Notes: generated from the sequence alone by a model not told the origin. A stretch of 64,000 nucleotides of DNA from Dickeya lacustris (GCF_029635795.1 NZ_CP114280.1:744001-808000), one strand, 5' to 3'; counted from the first letter of the stretch, positions 47,382-57,505 are shown. A program made the numbers and translations.

Positions 47382-48231
47382 AACGCGGGTCCAGTCGGTC
47401 ACGCAATGTGTTGCCCAGTAGGTTAAACAGTAAGCTGGTGAGGAAAATCGCCACGCCAGGCACCGTCGCCACCCACCACTGCTCAAACATCACGCTGCTG
47501 CCCTCTGACACCATCGCGCCCCACTCGGCCATCGGCGGCGGAGCCCCGACACCAAGAAAACCCAGACCCGCCGATGCCAGTATCATGTTACCCGGCGTCA
47601 TTGCCGCTCGAGTTAACGCCCCCGGCAGGCATAACGGCAGCATCTGTCCATACATCAGCCGCCATCCATCGATGCCCTGCATGCGGGCGGCGGCCAGAAA
47701 ATCGCTGCGGCGTAACGCCATCACCTCAGCCCGCGCCTGCCGTGCAAATTGCGGCCAGGCCGTCAACGCCAGCGCTAACGCACTGTGCCATATTCCCGGC
47801 CCCATCACCGCAACCAGCGCTAATGCAATCACAAGCCCAGGCAGCGCCAGCGCAATATCGGTCAGGCGCATTAATAGCCGGTCAGTCCATCCGCCGACAT
47901 AACCGGCGACAATACCCACCAGTAAGCCAACCGGGATGGTTATCAGCAGAATCAGCGCGACCATCATCAGCGCCGGGCGCGTGCCGTAGATGACTCTGGA
48001 GAGCACATCGCGGCCAAAACCATCGGTGCCCAGCCAGTGTGACGCGCTCGGTGGATGCAGCCGTTGCATCACATTTTGAACATAGGGGTCTGAGGGAGCC
48101 AGCCAGGGCGCAAACAGCGCCACGGACACCACCAGCGCCAGCAACAGCAGACAGATATTCAGGCTGTTGATGACCCGCTGCCAGCGGCGGCGCGCCGGAC
48201 GGGTTGCATAAGAAGGTGACAGGTATCTCAT
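47368..48231 (-). CDS. ABC transporter permease (DppC/NikC type)
   Basis: The start ATG 48231 (MRYLSPSYATRPARRRWQRV) overlaps the upstream permease stop by four bases and gives 287 residues. It has an N-terminal helix, the OppC_N region (LAPSDPYVQNVMQRLHPPSA, HWLGTDGFGRDVLSRVIYGT) and the inner-membrane core with the EAA-type loop (EVMALRRSDFLAAARMQGID). It pairs with the next gene. Confidence 0.93.
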   Translation of the reverse strand: MRYLSPSYATRPARRRWQRVINSLNICLLLLALVVSVALFAPWLAPSDPYVQNVMQRLHPPSASHWLGTDGFGRDVLSRVIYGTRPALMMVALILLITIPVGLLVGIVAGYVGGWTDRLLMRLTDIALALPGLVIALALVAVMGPGIWHSALALALTAWPQFARQARAEVMALRRSDFLAAARMQGIDGWRLMYGQMLPLCLPGALTRAAMTPGNMILASAGLGFLGVGAPPPMAEWGAMVSEGSSVMFEQWWVATVPGVAIFLTSLLFNLLGNTLRDRLDPRYDRN

Positions 48232-49271
48232 CGGGTGCGGGGGTCCAGCAATAAAATCAACGCATCGGCCAGCGTATTCAGCACAATAAAACAGATGCCA
48301 ATCAACAAGGTTGCGCCGAGAACCGCTGGTATATCCGCAGCAAACAGCGCCATTGTCAGATAACGGCCGACACCCGGCCAGGAAAAGACCGTTTCGACTA
48401 ATATGGCGCCCTCCAGCAGGCTGGCATAAGAGAGCATCAACACCGTTATCATCACCGCATGGATGTTTGGCAACACGTGAAACAGCAATATCCGCAGAGG
48501 GCTGGCACCCAGCGAGCGCGCCAGCATCACATATTCCTTTCCGCACTCTTCCAGAATGGCAGTACGTAGCATACGGGCAATGCCCGCCATCGCGACTAAC
48601 CCTAAAACGCCGGCAGGCAGCCATAAATGCGCCAACGCATTACGCAGCATGGCAGAATTGCCGCTGCGCCAACTGTCCAGCAGCACGAACCCCGTTGGCC
48701 ACTCGGCACTGTATTGATACACATCATCCAATCGTCCAGGCCCGGCAGACCAGTTCCAGTGGGCGTAAAATAGCCATAAACACAGCAGGCTTATCCAAAA
48801 CACCGGCACGGAATAACCTATCAGGGCGATAAAACGCATCAGGTGATCGAGCACGCCGCCGGGTTTCAGCGCGGAAATCAACGCAAGCGTAATCCCACCG
48901 ATAAACCCGATGACGATGGCACAGCTGGCCAATTCAAAGGTGGCGGGAAAAGTACGCAGCAAATCTTGCAACACCGGTTGCCCAGTGGTGCGCGCCGTGC
49001 CGAAATCACCGTGTAACAAGGCGCTCAGATAATGCCAGAATTGCAACCACAGCGAGTGGTCCAACCCAAGCTGTTGGCGGGTTTGTTGATAGGTTGATTC
49101 ACTGGCGTGCTCACCGGCAACAGGTAACGCCGGATCAATCGGTGCCAGATGCGTCAGCAGAAAGGTAAAAAAAAGTAGGCCAAGCACTGTCAGACACAGC
49201 GATACCATAGCGCCCAGCATACGGCCGGGGCGAGACAGCGCTCCCCATAAGGGTTGGAAAAATGCATTCAT
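48228..49271 (-). CDS. ABC transporter permease (DppB/NikB type)
   Basis: This 347-residue permease is the first gene of the operon. Typical features are LGLDHSLWLQFWHYLSALLH with GDFGTARTT, the helix SVPVFWISLLCLWLF, the EAA loop (ILEECGKEYVMLARSLGASP) and VETVFSWPGVGRYLTMALF. Transcription is leftward through permease C, the two ATPases and then the binding protein. Confidence 0.93.
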   Translation of the reverse strand: MNAFFQPLWGALSRPGRMLGAMVSLCLTVLGLLFFTFLLTHLAPIDPALPVAGEHASESTYQQTRQQLGLDHSLWLQFWHYLSALLHGDFGTARTTGQPVLQDLLRTFPATFELASCAIVIGFIGGITLALISALKPGGVLDHLMRFIALIGYSVPVFWISLLCLWLFYAHWNWSAGPGRLDDVYQYSAEWPTGFVLLDSWRSGNSAMLRNALAHLWLPAGVLGLVAMAGIARMLRTAILEECGKEYVMLARSLGASPLRILLFHVLPNIHAVMITVLMLSYASLLEGAILVETVFSWPGVGRYLTMALFAADIPAVLGATLLIGICFIVLNTLADALILLLDPRTR

Positions 49272-49604
49272 TCGCGCAGGCCTTGTCTGTCACCAGAACG
49301 GCGACGCCGGGACGTGATACGTTGGCAGCATGGTATCACCACTGCCCGCGATGCGGTATAGACAACTATGCAGACAGCTATATAGACACCCATATAGACA
49401 ACTACAGGGTCTTCGGGATGAACCGTTAAGCAACGGTATTGAATATCCCAGGCTGCCAGCGCTAAACGCGTCGGGCGATTGCCGCTGCCAAAGCAGCGCG
49501 ATAGGTGATGAGGCCGAACTGCCGCGATGGTCTATTTGTCTTGATAATCTGTCTGTCTTGATAACCGCTTATCTCTCTCACGGTATTCGGTCACGGCATT
49601 CAGG
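49272..49604. other. Intergenic region between the ABC operon and chaC
   Basis: 333 bp without a credible gene. It should contain the ABC operon promoter. The 12-mer TATAGACAACTA occurs at 49357-49368 and 49393-49404, with a third related TATAGACA at 49381, a short local repeat of unknown meaning. Confidence 0.5.
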
Positions 49605-50282
49605 CTATGCAGGCTCGGCGGGAAAACCACGCTGCAATTCGCGCACTCGCTGCGCCAGCTCGGTCAGGCTGGCATCCGCCATACCGTAATGCTGTAACTC
49701 TTGCTCCAGAGCAAACAGGTATTGCGCATTGGTGCCCAACGGCCCGCTGGCACGCGCGATGAGAGGCGCGATGCTATGCACGCATGTATCGGCTTCCAAT
49801 AGCGGATGCTCAGGGTTGGTGACAAACACCAACGCGGTCAGCGGCTCACCGTCATGACGTTGTAATTCACACCATAACGGGCGGTAACAGCCGGTGAGCA
49901 TTTCGCGTTTCCATAATAGCTCAAGCTCCTCTTGCAATGAGCGCTCCGGCAAACGGTAGGCAAGCCCGGTGGTTTCACCACCCGGCTTTAAGCCCAGCAT
50001 CCTTCCTGGCTGACTGTGCGTGCCCCGCCCGGCAGTCAGGCGCAGGCAAAAGGTACGATGCCAGCCGGTGAGCGTGGCAACGCACGCTTCTTCGGCGTCA
50101 AATACCGGGTTCCACATCAACGAACCGTAACCAAATACCCACACCGGGCTTCGATCGGGGCGAGAAGCTAACGTACACGCCAGTGACGCAGCACGTTGCT
50201 GCGGGGTCAGCAATAAGGATTCATCAATCTTGCCAAACGAGGTTTTACAATCTGCTTTTTGCAAAAAATCACGCGTTAACAC
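49605..50282 (-). CDS. chaC: ChaC-family gamma-glutamylcyclotransferase
   Basis: ChaC-type enzymes cleave glutathione to 5-oxoproline and Cys-Gly in the cytosol. The 225-residue protein has the substrate motif VFGYGSLMWNPVFDAEE (YGSL), TFCLRLTAGRGTHSQPGRML and a conserved Glu in LLWKREMLTGCYRPLW. In E. coli it belongs to the chaABC region; here it is separated from chaA and divergent from it, and chaB is not seen. Confidence 0.94.
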   Translation of the reverse strand: MLTRDFLQKADCKTSFGKIDESLLLTPQQRAASLACTLASRPDRSPVWVFGYGSLMWNPVFDAEEACVATLTGWHRTFCLRLTAGRGTHSQPGRMLGLKPGGETTGLAYRLPERSLQEELELLWKREMLTGCYRPLWCELQRHDGEPLTALVFVTNPEHPLLEADTCVHSIAPLIARASGPLGTNAQYLFALEQELQHYGMADASLTELAQRVRELQRGFPAEPA

Positions 50283-50800
50283 TACCTACTGCCCTCACCA
50301 AAACATTCCCACTCTCTGACTATCGCGCCAGCGCTCATTTTGACCGATATTCAACCCTGTAATCAACGCAGGTATTGTTTATTTCTACGGCAAAAAATCG
50401 CTAACCTTTACGAGAAAAGTGAAATACAGGCATCAGGCCCGTATCATCGCGGCGTGTTTTTTTGGTCGTAAAGACACAAACCGCCGGTGCAAAACGTCAG
50501 ATTTTGTAAAAAGTAACATTACGTTTGATTTATCAATCAAAAACCATAAAAATAGACACATAAAAACAAATAATAACCAAAATAAATCTATTTATTTTAA
50601 AATTAAAAATATTAATTTTTTTAAAAAACAATGAATTGAATTAAAATTAAACAAAAAATAAAGACATAGAAATTAATACAACAAAATGCACTATTAGTGC
50701 AGTAAAACCCCCTCATTTACTTTCCGTCTGATAACGCATCAGACAGGCTATGCTGAATATTCAGGTAACAGACCATCATCATGCATAAGGAGCGACAACC
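50283..50800. other. Divergent chaC/chaA intergenic region with AT-rich tract and palindromes
   Basis: 518 bp. The stretch 50500-50690 is extremely AT-rich with long A and T runs, a typical H-NS or UP-element environment; the short reading frame across it (50419-50634) looks like composition artefact. Near chaA are two perfect dyads: GTCTGAT-AACGC-ATCAGAC (50726-50744) and CTGAATATTCAG (50753-50764), both close to the start, candidates for operators of chaA. Confidence 0.6.
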
Positions 50801-51901
50801 ATGCCAACCTCCTGCGAGGCGGTAAAAACCCGTCACCACGAATACACCCTGCTGTTCCCGTTATTGGCACTCCTGGTGCTGGCCTTATGGGGAGATAACC
50901 GCTCACTGGCGGCGATGCTGGGCATTAACCTGCTGGCGCTTATCGGTATTCTGGCGAGCGCCTTTAGCGTGGTGCGCCATGCCGACGTGCTGGCGCATCG
51001 TCTTGGCGAGCCCTATGGCTCACTCATCCTGAGCCTGTCGGTGGTGATTCTGGAGGTCAGTTTGATTTCCGCGCTGATGGCAACCGGCGATGCGGGCCCC
51101 ACGCTGATGCGCGATACGCTCTACTCCATCATCATGATAGTCAGTGGCGGTCTGGTTGGTTTCGCGTTGCTGCTCGGCGGACGAAAATTCGCGACGCAAT
51201 ATGTGAATCTGGGGGGAATCAAACAGTATTTGATGGCCATTTTCCCACTGGCTGTGCTGGTACTGGTGTTTCCGGCCTCACTGCCGCAAGGCAATTTCTC
51301 CGTTACGCAATCCATTATCATCGCGCTGCTTTCCGCCATGATGTACGGCGTTTTCTTGTTGATTCAGACCCGAACGCACCAGAGCCTGTTTGTTTATGAG
51401 CATGAAGATGAAAGCGATGATGGCGACCCGCACCACGGTAAACCATCAGCCCACAGCACGTTATGGCATACCTGCTGGTTGCTGGTGCATCTGGTGGCCG
51501 TCATCAGCGTGACCAAAATGGACTCGCCACAGCTCGAAGGATTGCTCGACGCCATGCACGCACCGGCACAGTTCACCGGTTTTCTGGTGGCGCTGTTGAT
51601 TCTGTCCCCGGAAGGGCTGGGCGCGATTACTGCGGTGTTGCGTAATCAGGTTCAACGCGCCATGAACCTGTTTTTCGGCTCGGTGCTGGCGACCATCTCC
51701 CTCACTGTACCGGCTGTCACACTGATAGCGACGTTTACTGGCCGCACGCTCGATTTCGCGCTCGACATGCCGCACATCGTGGTCATGCTAACCGTGCTGG
51801 TGCTGTGCCATATTTCGTTTTCGACCGGGCGCACCAACGTCCTGAACGGCAGCGCACATCTGGCATTATTTGTCGCTTACCTGATGACCATCATGCTCTG
51901 A
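50801..51901 (+). CDS. chaA: Ca2+/H+ (Na+, K+/H+) antiporter ChaA
   Basis: ChaA is an inner-membrane cation/proton antiporter. The 366-residue product equals the E. coli length. Two Na_Ca_ex domains with about 11 helices are seen. The acidic antiport motifs are EPYGSLILSLSVVILEVSLI and LILSPEGLGAITAVLRNQVQ. An acidic central loop (EHEDESDDGDPHHGK) separates the halves. AAGGAG precedes the ATG. Confidence 0.96.
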   Translation: MPTSCEAVKTRHHEYTLLFPLLALLVLALWGDNRSLAAMLGINLLALIGILASAFSVVRHADVLAHRLGEPYGSLILSLSVVILEVSLISALMATGDAGPTLMRDTLYSIIMIVSGGLVGFALLLGGRKFATQYVNLGGIKQYLMAIFPLAVLVLVFPASLPQGNFSVTQSIIIALLSAMMYGVFLLIQTRTHQSLFVYEHEDESDDGDPHHGKPSAHSTLWHTCWLLVHLVAVISVTKMDSPQLEGLLDAMHAPAQFTGFLVALLILSPEGLGAITAVLRNQVQRAMNLFFGSVLATISLTVPAVTLIATFTGRTLDFALDMPHIVVMLTVLVLCHISFSTGRTNVLNGSAHLALFVAYLMTIML

Positions 51902-52142
51902 GTAATGGGCGGGCGTTCACCGCCTCGCCCATCGGTTGATAACATGGCGGGAAAAAGCGCTTTTCCCTTGATTTACCGCTGGATCTGCATCAAAAAACAG
52001 GCGTATGGTATCGGCGTTGAACGGTACCGCTGGCCGGGCGGTACAGGTGCCCCGCCTGATGCTCCGCGCCATAGGTATTCGCTCTGGCCGTGACGGGCCG
52101 CTATCGACCCGCCTGTTTTTCATTGCCTGGTCTTGTTTTTCC

Positions 52143-53855
52143 ATGAAATCACACCGAATTAACGGCATCAGACCGTTCAGTGCGCTAATTGAAGCCTGCT
52201 GGCGGGAAAAATACACGCTGCCTCGTTTTATCCATGATGTTATTGCCGGTATTACTGTCGGGATTATCGCCATTCCGCTGGCCATGGCCCTGGCGATCGC
52301 CAGCGGTGTTCCGCCACAGTATGGCCTTTATACCTCTGCGATTGCCGGGCTGGTTATTGCGCTGTGCGGCGGCTCTCGTTACAGCGTATCCGGCCCGACG
52401 GCCGCTTTTGTCGTCATTCTTTATCCGGTCTCCCAGCAATTTGGCCTCTCAGGGTTGTTGCTTGCCACCCTGCTTTCCGGCGTTTTTCTGGTGCTGATGG
52501 GAATGTGCCGTCTGGGTCGGTTGATTGAATATATTCCGCTGCCGGTGACGCTCGGTTTTACCTCCGGTATTGCGATAACCATTGCCACCATGCAGGTAAA
52601 AGACTTTTTTGGCCTGACGCTGACCCATGTGCCTGAGCACTACACCGAAAAAGTGATCGCACTGGTACAGGCGTTACCGACGTTGAATATCGGCGACACC
52701 TTAATCGGCACAACCACGCTGCTGGTGCTGATTGTCTGGCCAAAATTCGGCATCCGTGTTCCGGGGCACCTGCCTGCGCTGCTGGCTGGCACCGCCGTGA
52801 TGGCCGCGCTGTCATCATTTCATATTGACGTTGCCACCATTGGTTCCCAGTTCAGTTACCTGCTGGCCGACGGCGCTCGCGGGCAAGGTATTCCGGCTAT
52901 TTTGCCGCAGTTTATACTGCCCTGGCAGCTACCCGCGCAAGACGGGCACACCACGACAGTCAGCTGGCACACCGTGTCGCAGCTGTTGCCTGCGGCATTC
53001 TCAATGGCGATGCTCGGGGCGATTGAATCACTGCTGTGCGCAGTGGTGCTCGATGGCATGACGGGGCGGAAACACCATCCGAGCAGCGAACTCCTCGGAC
53101 AAGGCATAGGAAATATTATCGCGCCATTTTTCGGCGGCATCACCGCCACCGCTGCTATCGCCCGCTCGGCGGCCAACGTTCGCGCGGGTGCCAACTCGCC
53201 GATAGCCGCCGTTATCCATGCGCTGCTGGTACTGCTCTCGCTGTTGGTGCTCGCCCCCTGGCTCTCTTATCTGCCGCTTTCGGCAATGGCGGCGCTGCTC
53301 TTGCTGGTTGCCTGGAATATGAGTGAAGCACATAAGGTGGTGGATATTCTGCGCCGTGCGCCGCGTGACGACATTCTGGTTCTGCTGTTGTGCATGGCCC
53401 TCACCGTGTTGTTCGATATGGTGATAGCCATTACCGTCGGGATTGTCCTGGCGTCCCTGCTGTTTATGGGCAATGTTGCCCGCATGACCCGGTTAAGTGA
53501 GTTGCCGGGCACGCTGGCCGACCACCGTCTGGTGCTGCGCATCAACGGGCCATTGTTCTTCGCTGCCGCCGAGCGCCTGTTTAGCGAATTAATGGAGCGA
53601 GCCGCCCCTTATCCGACCGTGATTTTGCAATGGGATGCTGTCTCGGTGCTGGATGCCGGTGGGCTCAATGCCTTTCGGCGATTCGTTGAATTACTGCCGG
53701 CGGAGAAACAGCTGATTATTACTGATATTCCGTTCCAGCCGTTAAAGACGCTGGCACGGGCTAATATATCGCCTATCGCTAATCGGCTGGTATTTTGCGC
53801 GACGCTTGAGCAGGCGTTACATGACACCGCGCCGCACAGCGCGGATGAGCGCTAA
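52143..53855 (+). CDS. dauA: SulP-family C4-dicarboxylic acid transporter DauA
   Basis: DauA (YchM) transports succinate and other C4-dicarboxylates under aerobic acidic conditions. The start ATG 52143 ([20 protein letters not shown]) matches the family; the upstream extension to 52005 does not. The 570-residue protein has the SulP membrane domain ([56 protein letters not shown]). A C-terminal STAS domain ([35 protein letters not shown]) completes it. E. coli DauA has 559 residues. It follows chaA on the same strand. Confidence 0.95.
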   Translation: MKSHRINGIRPFSALIEACWREKYTLPRFIHDVIAGITVGIIAIPLAMALAIASGVPPQYGLYTSAIAGLVIALCGGSRYSVSGPTAAFVVILYPVSQQFGLSGLLLATLLSGVFLVLMGMCRLGRLIEYIPLPVTLGFTSGIAITIATMQVKDFFGLTLTHVPEHYTEKVIALVQALPTLNIGDTLIGTTTLLVLIVWPKFGIRVPGHLPALLAGTAVMAALSSFHIDVATIGSQFSYLLADGARGQGIPAILPQFILPWQLPAQDGHTTTVSWHTVSQLLPAAFSMAMLGAIESLLCAVVLDGMTGRKHHPSSELLGQGIGNIIAPFFGGITATAAIARSAANVRAGANSPIAAVIHALLVLLSLLVLAPWLSYLPLSAMAALLLLVAWNMSEAHKVVDILRRAPRDDILVLLLCMALTVLFDMVIAITVGIVLASLLFMGNVARMTRLSELPGTLADHRLVLRINGPLFFAAAERLFSELMERAAPYPTVILQWDAVSVLDAGGLNAFRRFVELLPAEKQLIITDIPFQPLKTLARANISPIANRLVFCATLEQALHDTAPHSADER

Positions 53856-53917
53856 TACGCCCTACCACACATACGCCCTACCACACCGGGGCGATACAGA
53901 CCCCGGTGTGCCGCACG

Positions 53918-54340
53918 CTATGGGTGAACGAGGGCCGATGCCCGACGCACCGACAGGCACTCGGCCTGCTGAGTTAACGCCAGTGCATAATCACGACAGG
54001 CCGAGTCTATCGCCTGCAATTGCTCGCCAGAGAGCGCATAAGGCAGCCGGATATCCAGTTCGGCAACCCCTTGCTGCTGCGCCAGCGCGATTAAGCGCGC
54101 AAGATTGGTTTCATCACTGGCCTGGGTGGATAATACCTGCATCGCCAGTTCATGCAGTTTGTCGTTGCGGCTAATCTGCGGTTGCCCGGTGGATTTCGTC
54201 ACCATGCCGAAAACAGGCAATACGCCATACAACGCATCGGTAAAACGCCAGCGTTTGCGGCACAGTGCGCCAAGGTAGGCGGTATAATCGATACATATTT
54301 TTTCCGGGGAGCCCACAGGCCCAGAACGAGCCGCTTCCAT
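53918..54340 (-). CDS. Conserved-looking hypothetical protein
   Basis: Start ATG 54340 is chosen because AAAGGAG lies 8 bases upstream; it gives 140 residues (MEAARSGPVGSPEKICIDYT, LYGVLPVFGMVTKSTGQPQI). Earlier ATGs at 54385 and 54394 lack a ribosome site, and a longer frame to 54748 runs through the rstA start. The second half is helical and soluble (LHELAMQVLSTQASDETNLA). I do not recognise a family. It is divergent from rstA and might share its regulatory region. Confidence 0.6.
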   Translation of the reverse strand: MEAARSGPVGSPEKICIDYTAYLGALCRKRWRFTDALYGVLPVFGMVTKSTGQPQISRNDKLHELAMQVLSTQASDETNLARLIALAQQQGVAELDIRLPYALSGEQLQAIDSACRDYALALTQQAECLSVRRASALVHP

Positions 54341-54626
54341 CCTTTCTCTCCTTTCCGTCAAACCGTCAGCGCGACGCCTTTTCATCTTAACCATTACAAC
54401 GTAAAAAGGATTATTAAGGTATAGTGTCACCGATAATTGTAGAGCGATCGGGCGAAAGCAACGATTTTTCTGCTGGCAATGCGATCCAGCGCACCTTGCA
54501 TCAGTGCCTTTTGCTGCGTCGGTATTTTTTGCTGTGTGATGTTGGCGCGCATACGTTAGCCATGGTTTAGTCGCCACGCAGTAATATCCACCGATGTGGT
54601 TGGCCGTTTGTTTTGAGTGGAATGTC

Positions 54627-55370
54627 ATGTATAGAGTGGTTTTTGTTGAAGATGATCCAGAGGTTGGCAAGCTTATCGCCGCGTACCTGGGTAAACATGA
54701 TATTGACGTACGCATCGAGCCGCGCGGAGATAACGCGCTGGCGTTCATCGATCAGCAGCAGCCGGACCTGGTGTTGCTGGACATTATGTTGCCCGGTAAA
54801 GACGGCATGACGCTCTGCCGGGAGCTGCGTCCACGCTTCAACGGCCCGATTGTGTTGCTCACGTCGCTCGACAGCGACATGAACCATATTCTGTCGCTGG
54901 AGATGGGTGCGGATGACTATATACTGAAAACGACGCCACCGGCGGTATTGCTGGCGCGCCTGCGGCTGCATTTTCGTCAGTACGCCAACACACCGCAGCC
55001 AACGGCAGAGAAAAACGAGCCGGTACAAACACAGGTTCAGGTACACAAATCGTTGCATTTCGGTTTGTTGTGTATCGATCCGGTCAACCGGGATGTCACT
55101 CTGGCTGATGAAAACATCGCCCTGTCAACGTCCGACTTTGACTTACTCTGGCTACTGGCGACCCATGCCGGGCAAATCATGGACAGGGAAGCGTTGTTAA
55201 AAGCCCTGCGCGGCGTCAGCTATGACGGGATGGATCGCAGTATTGATGTAGCGATTTCCCGGCTGCGCAAAAAACTGCACGACAATGCGCTAGAGCCGGT
55301 GCGCATTAAAACCGTACGTAACAAGGGATATCTGTTTGCCCCCAATGCCTGGGAGACGATCACGCCATGA
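54627..55370 (+). CDS. rstA: Response regulator RstA
   Basis: RstA is an OmpR/PhoB-type regulator linked to PhoPQ and acid responses. The start ATG 54627 (MYRVVFVEDDPEVGKLIAAY) aligns with E. coli RstA; GAGTGG lies upstream. The 247-residue protein has receiver residues FVEDD, the phospho-acceptor Asp in VLLDIMLPG, and LTSLDSDMNHIL. A C-terminal winged helix (DVAISRLRKKLHDNALEPVR) follows. The stop overlaps rstB by four bases. Confidence 0.96.
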   Translation: MYRVVFVEDDPEVGKLIAAYLGKHDIDVRIEPRGDNALAFIDQQQPDLVLLDIMLPGKDGMTLCRELRPRFNGPIVLLTSLDSDMNHILSLEMGADDYILKTTPPAVLLARLRLHFRQYANTPQPTAEKNEPVQTQVQVHKSLHFGLLCIDPVNRDVTLADENIALSTSDFDLLWLLATHAGQIMDREALLKALRGVSYDGMDRSIDVAISRLRKKLHDNALEPVRIKTVRNKGYLFAPNAWETITP

Positions 55371-56722
55371 AAAAACTGTTCGTACAGTTCTTTCTGTTGC
55401 TCTTCGCCAGTTTTTTGGTCATGACGCTGATGGTGGGGCTGGTGTACAAAGTGACCGCCGAGCGGGCGGGCCGCCAGTCAATGGATGACCTGATGAAAAG
55501 CTCGCTGTACCTGATTAATAACGAGCTGCGCTCCATTCCGCCACGCGAGTGGCACAAAACCATCAACCAGATGGATCTGAACCTCTCCTTTAAGCTTCAC
55601 ATCGAACCTATCAGTAAATATCACCTGAGTAATCAGGCACAACAGCGCTTGATTCAGGGCGAAATCGTCGCACTGGATGACGAATACACCTTTATTCAAC
55701 GCATTCCCCGTAGCCACTATGTTCTGGCGGTCGGGCCGATTCCGTATCTGTTCTTTTTGCATGAAATCCGGCTGGTCAATTTACTGTTCCTGGTGCTCAT
55801 TGGCCTGTCGCTGGCGCTACCCGTATTTTTGTGGATGCGCCCGCACTGGAAAGCGATGCTGCAACTAGAAAGTGCCGCCCAGCGCCTCGGTGATGGCCAT
55901 CTTGAAGAGCGCACCCATTTTGATAACACCTCAAGCCTGTTTCGTCTTGGCGTGGCGTTCAATCGCATGGCGGATAATCTCAATCAGCTCATCAGCAGTA
56001 AAAAGCAACTCATCGACAACATTGCCCATGAGTTGCGTACCCCTCTGGTACGGTTACGCTATCGTTTAGCCATGAGCGATAACCTGAGCGACGACGAGCA
56101 GGAGGCTATCAATCGTGATATTGGGCAACTTGAAGGGTTAATCGACGAACTCCTGACCTATGCCCGCCTTGACCGGCCACAGGTGACGCTGCATCTGGAA
56201 GCGATCGATTTATCGCAGTGGCTGCAAAAACGTATTGACGATTTTCGTCTGGTGCATGATGACAAGCACATTGAACTGGATATCAATAGCCACCACCCTT
56301 TCGGTTATGTCGATCTCCGGTTGATGGAGCGCGTACTGAATAATCTGGTCAATAACGGATTACGGTTTTGCCAACAACGCCTGCGCGTTGGGTTAACGCT
56401 TGATGCACGCACCGCGTGTCTGCAAGTCGAGGATGACGGCCCCGGTATCGCCCCCGAAGATCGCCAGTCGGTATTTGAACCCTTTATCCGCCTTGAGGCC
56501 GGAATAGAAAACAGCAGCGGCGGCTGTGGGTTGGGGCTGGCGATTGTCTCTGCGATTGTGCGCGCCTATCAAGGCACGATTTCCGTTGATAGCAGCCCGT
56601 TAGGTGGCGCGCGCTTTAAATTTTGCTGGCCGATCATCGAGCAAAAACCGGCCACCTCACTCACCGCCGATGGGATTGTACAATCCGTTACACGCGGAAA
56701 CCAAACACTCACAGATCGCTAG
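55367..56722 (+). CDS. rstB: Sensor histidine kinase RstB
   Basis: RstB is the membrane kinase partner of RstA. The 451-residue protein has TM1 (FFLLLFASFLVMTLMVGLVY), a periplasmic domain of about 110 residues, TM2 (LLFLVLIGLSLALPVFLWM) and HAMP. The dimerisation/phosphotransfer His is in IAHELRTPLVRLRYRL, followed by the ATPase boxes NNLVNNGLRF (N), VEDDGPGIAPED (G1) and GGCGLGLAIVSAIV (G2). It is slightly longer than the E. coli protein (433). Its 3' end contains the RstA box for asr. Confidence 0.96.
   Translation: MKKLFVQFFLLLFASFLVMTLMVGLVYKVTAERAGRQSMDDLMKSSLYLINNELRSIPPREWHKTINQMDLNLSFKLHIEPISKYHLSNQAQQRLIQGEIVALDDEYTFIQRIPRSHYVLAVGPIPYLFFLHEIRLVNLLFLVLIGLSLALPVFLWMRPHWKAMLQLESAAQRLGDGHLEERTHFDNTSSLFRLGVAFNRMADNLNQLISSKKQLIDNIAHELRTPLVRLRYRLAMSDNLSDDEQEAINRDIGQLEGLIDELLTYARLDRPQVTLHLEAIDLSQWLQKRIDDFRLVHDDKHIELDINSHHPFGYVDLRLMERVLNNLVNNGLRFCQQRLRVGLTLDARTACLQVEDDGPGIAPEDRQSVFEPFIRLEAGIENSSGGCGLGLAIVSAIVRAYQGTISVDSSPLGGARFKFCWPIIEQKPATSLTADGIVQSVTRGNQTLTDR
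56679..56692 (+). promoter_or_regulatory. RstA box upstream of asr
   Basis: TACAATCCGTTACA fits the described RstA-binding pattern TACA-N4-GTTACA. It lies in the last codons of rstB, about 105 bp upstream of the asr start, so RstA would activate asr from within the kinase gene, as in E. coli where asr is an RstA target. Confidence 0.75.
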
Positions 56723-56797
56723 CTTATGTTCTCCTATGCTTCATTCATCGGGCCACCTAAGGGTTCGAAACCTAAACTGGATGATGAGGAATTTAAG

Positions 56798-57505
56798 ATG
56801 AACAAGTTTTTAGTGATGATCGCAGGTGCGGCTCTGGGTCTGTCCTCCGTCGCGTTTGCCGCTGGCACCACTGCCCCGGCTGCTGCTCCTGCCGCCGCGC
56901 CTGCTGCCGCCGCGCCAGCAAAAGCTGACGACGCCAAAAAACCGGTAAAAAAAGTAGAGAAGAAAAAGGCCGAACAGAAATCTCAGGCAAAGAAAAAAGC
57001 TAAAAAAGCCAAAAAACCTGCTGCCCAGAAAGCACAGGCCACCAAAAAAGTGAAAAAAGCTAAAAAACCTGCCGCCCAGAAAGCACAGGCCACCAAAAAA
57101 GTGAAAAAAGCTAAAAAACCTGCCGCCCAGAAAGCGCAGGCTACCAAGAAAGTGAAAAAAGCTAAAAAACCTGCCGCTCAGAAAGCGCAGGCTACCAAGA
57201 AAGTGAAAAAAGCCAAAAAACCTGCCGCTCAGAAAGCGCAGGCTACCAAAAAAGTGAAAAAAGCTAAAAAACCTGCCGCTCAGAAAGCGCAGGCCACCAA
57301 AAAAGTGAAAAAAGCTAAAAAACCTGCCGCTCAGAAAGCGCAGGCTACCAAAAAAGTGAAAAAAGCTAAAAAACCTGCCGCCCAGAAAGCGCAGGCCACC
57401 AAGAAAGTGAAAAAAGCTAAAAAACCTGCCGCCCAGAAAGCGCAGGCTACCAAGAAAGTGAAAAAAGCTAAAAAAGCGAAAGCCGCAGCGCCAACTGCCG
57501 CTTAA
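56798..57505 (+). CDS. asr: Acid shock protein Asr, expanded repeat version
   Basis: Asr is a periplasmic, lysine-rich, probably disordered protein induced at low pH and important for acid survival. The start ATG 56798 (MNKFLVMIAGAALGLSSVAF) gives a signal peptide cleaved at AFA-A. An Ala/Pro linker then leads to nine near-identical copies of a 17-residue unit AKKPAAQKAQATKKVKK (51 bp) from about 57001 to 57470, ending AKKAKAAAPTAA. At 235 residues it is about twice the E. coli protein. It follows rstB directly, and an RstA box lies upstream. Confidence 0.95.
   Translation: MNKFLVMIAGAALGLSSVAFAAGTTAPAAAPAAAPAAAAPAKADDAKKPVKKVEKKKAEQKSQAKKKAKKAKKPAAQKAQATKKVKKAKKPAAQKAQATKKVKKAKKPAAQKAQATKKVKKAKKPAAQKAQATKKVKKAKKPAAQKAQATKKVKKAKKPAAQKAQATKKVKKAKKPAAQKAQATKKVKKAKKPAAQKAQATKKVKKAKKPAAQKAQATKKVKKAKKAKAAAPTAA
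57001..57470 (+). repeat. 51-bp in-frame tandem repeats of asr, nine copies
   Basis: The AAAAAACCTGCCGCCCAGAA-type unit recurs every 51 bp with only synonymous variation (GCC/GCT, AAA/AAG). Near-identity shows recent expansion or gene conversion. Confidence 0.93.

Noticed and set aside
50419..50634. 71-codon Lys/Asn-rich frame upstream of chaA
   Set aside because: It coincides with the AT-rich tract; the composition follows from the base bias, and it has no ribosome site or family resemblance.
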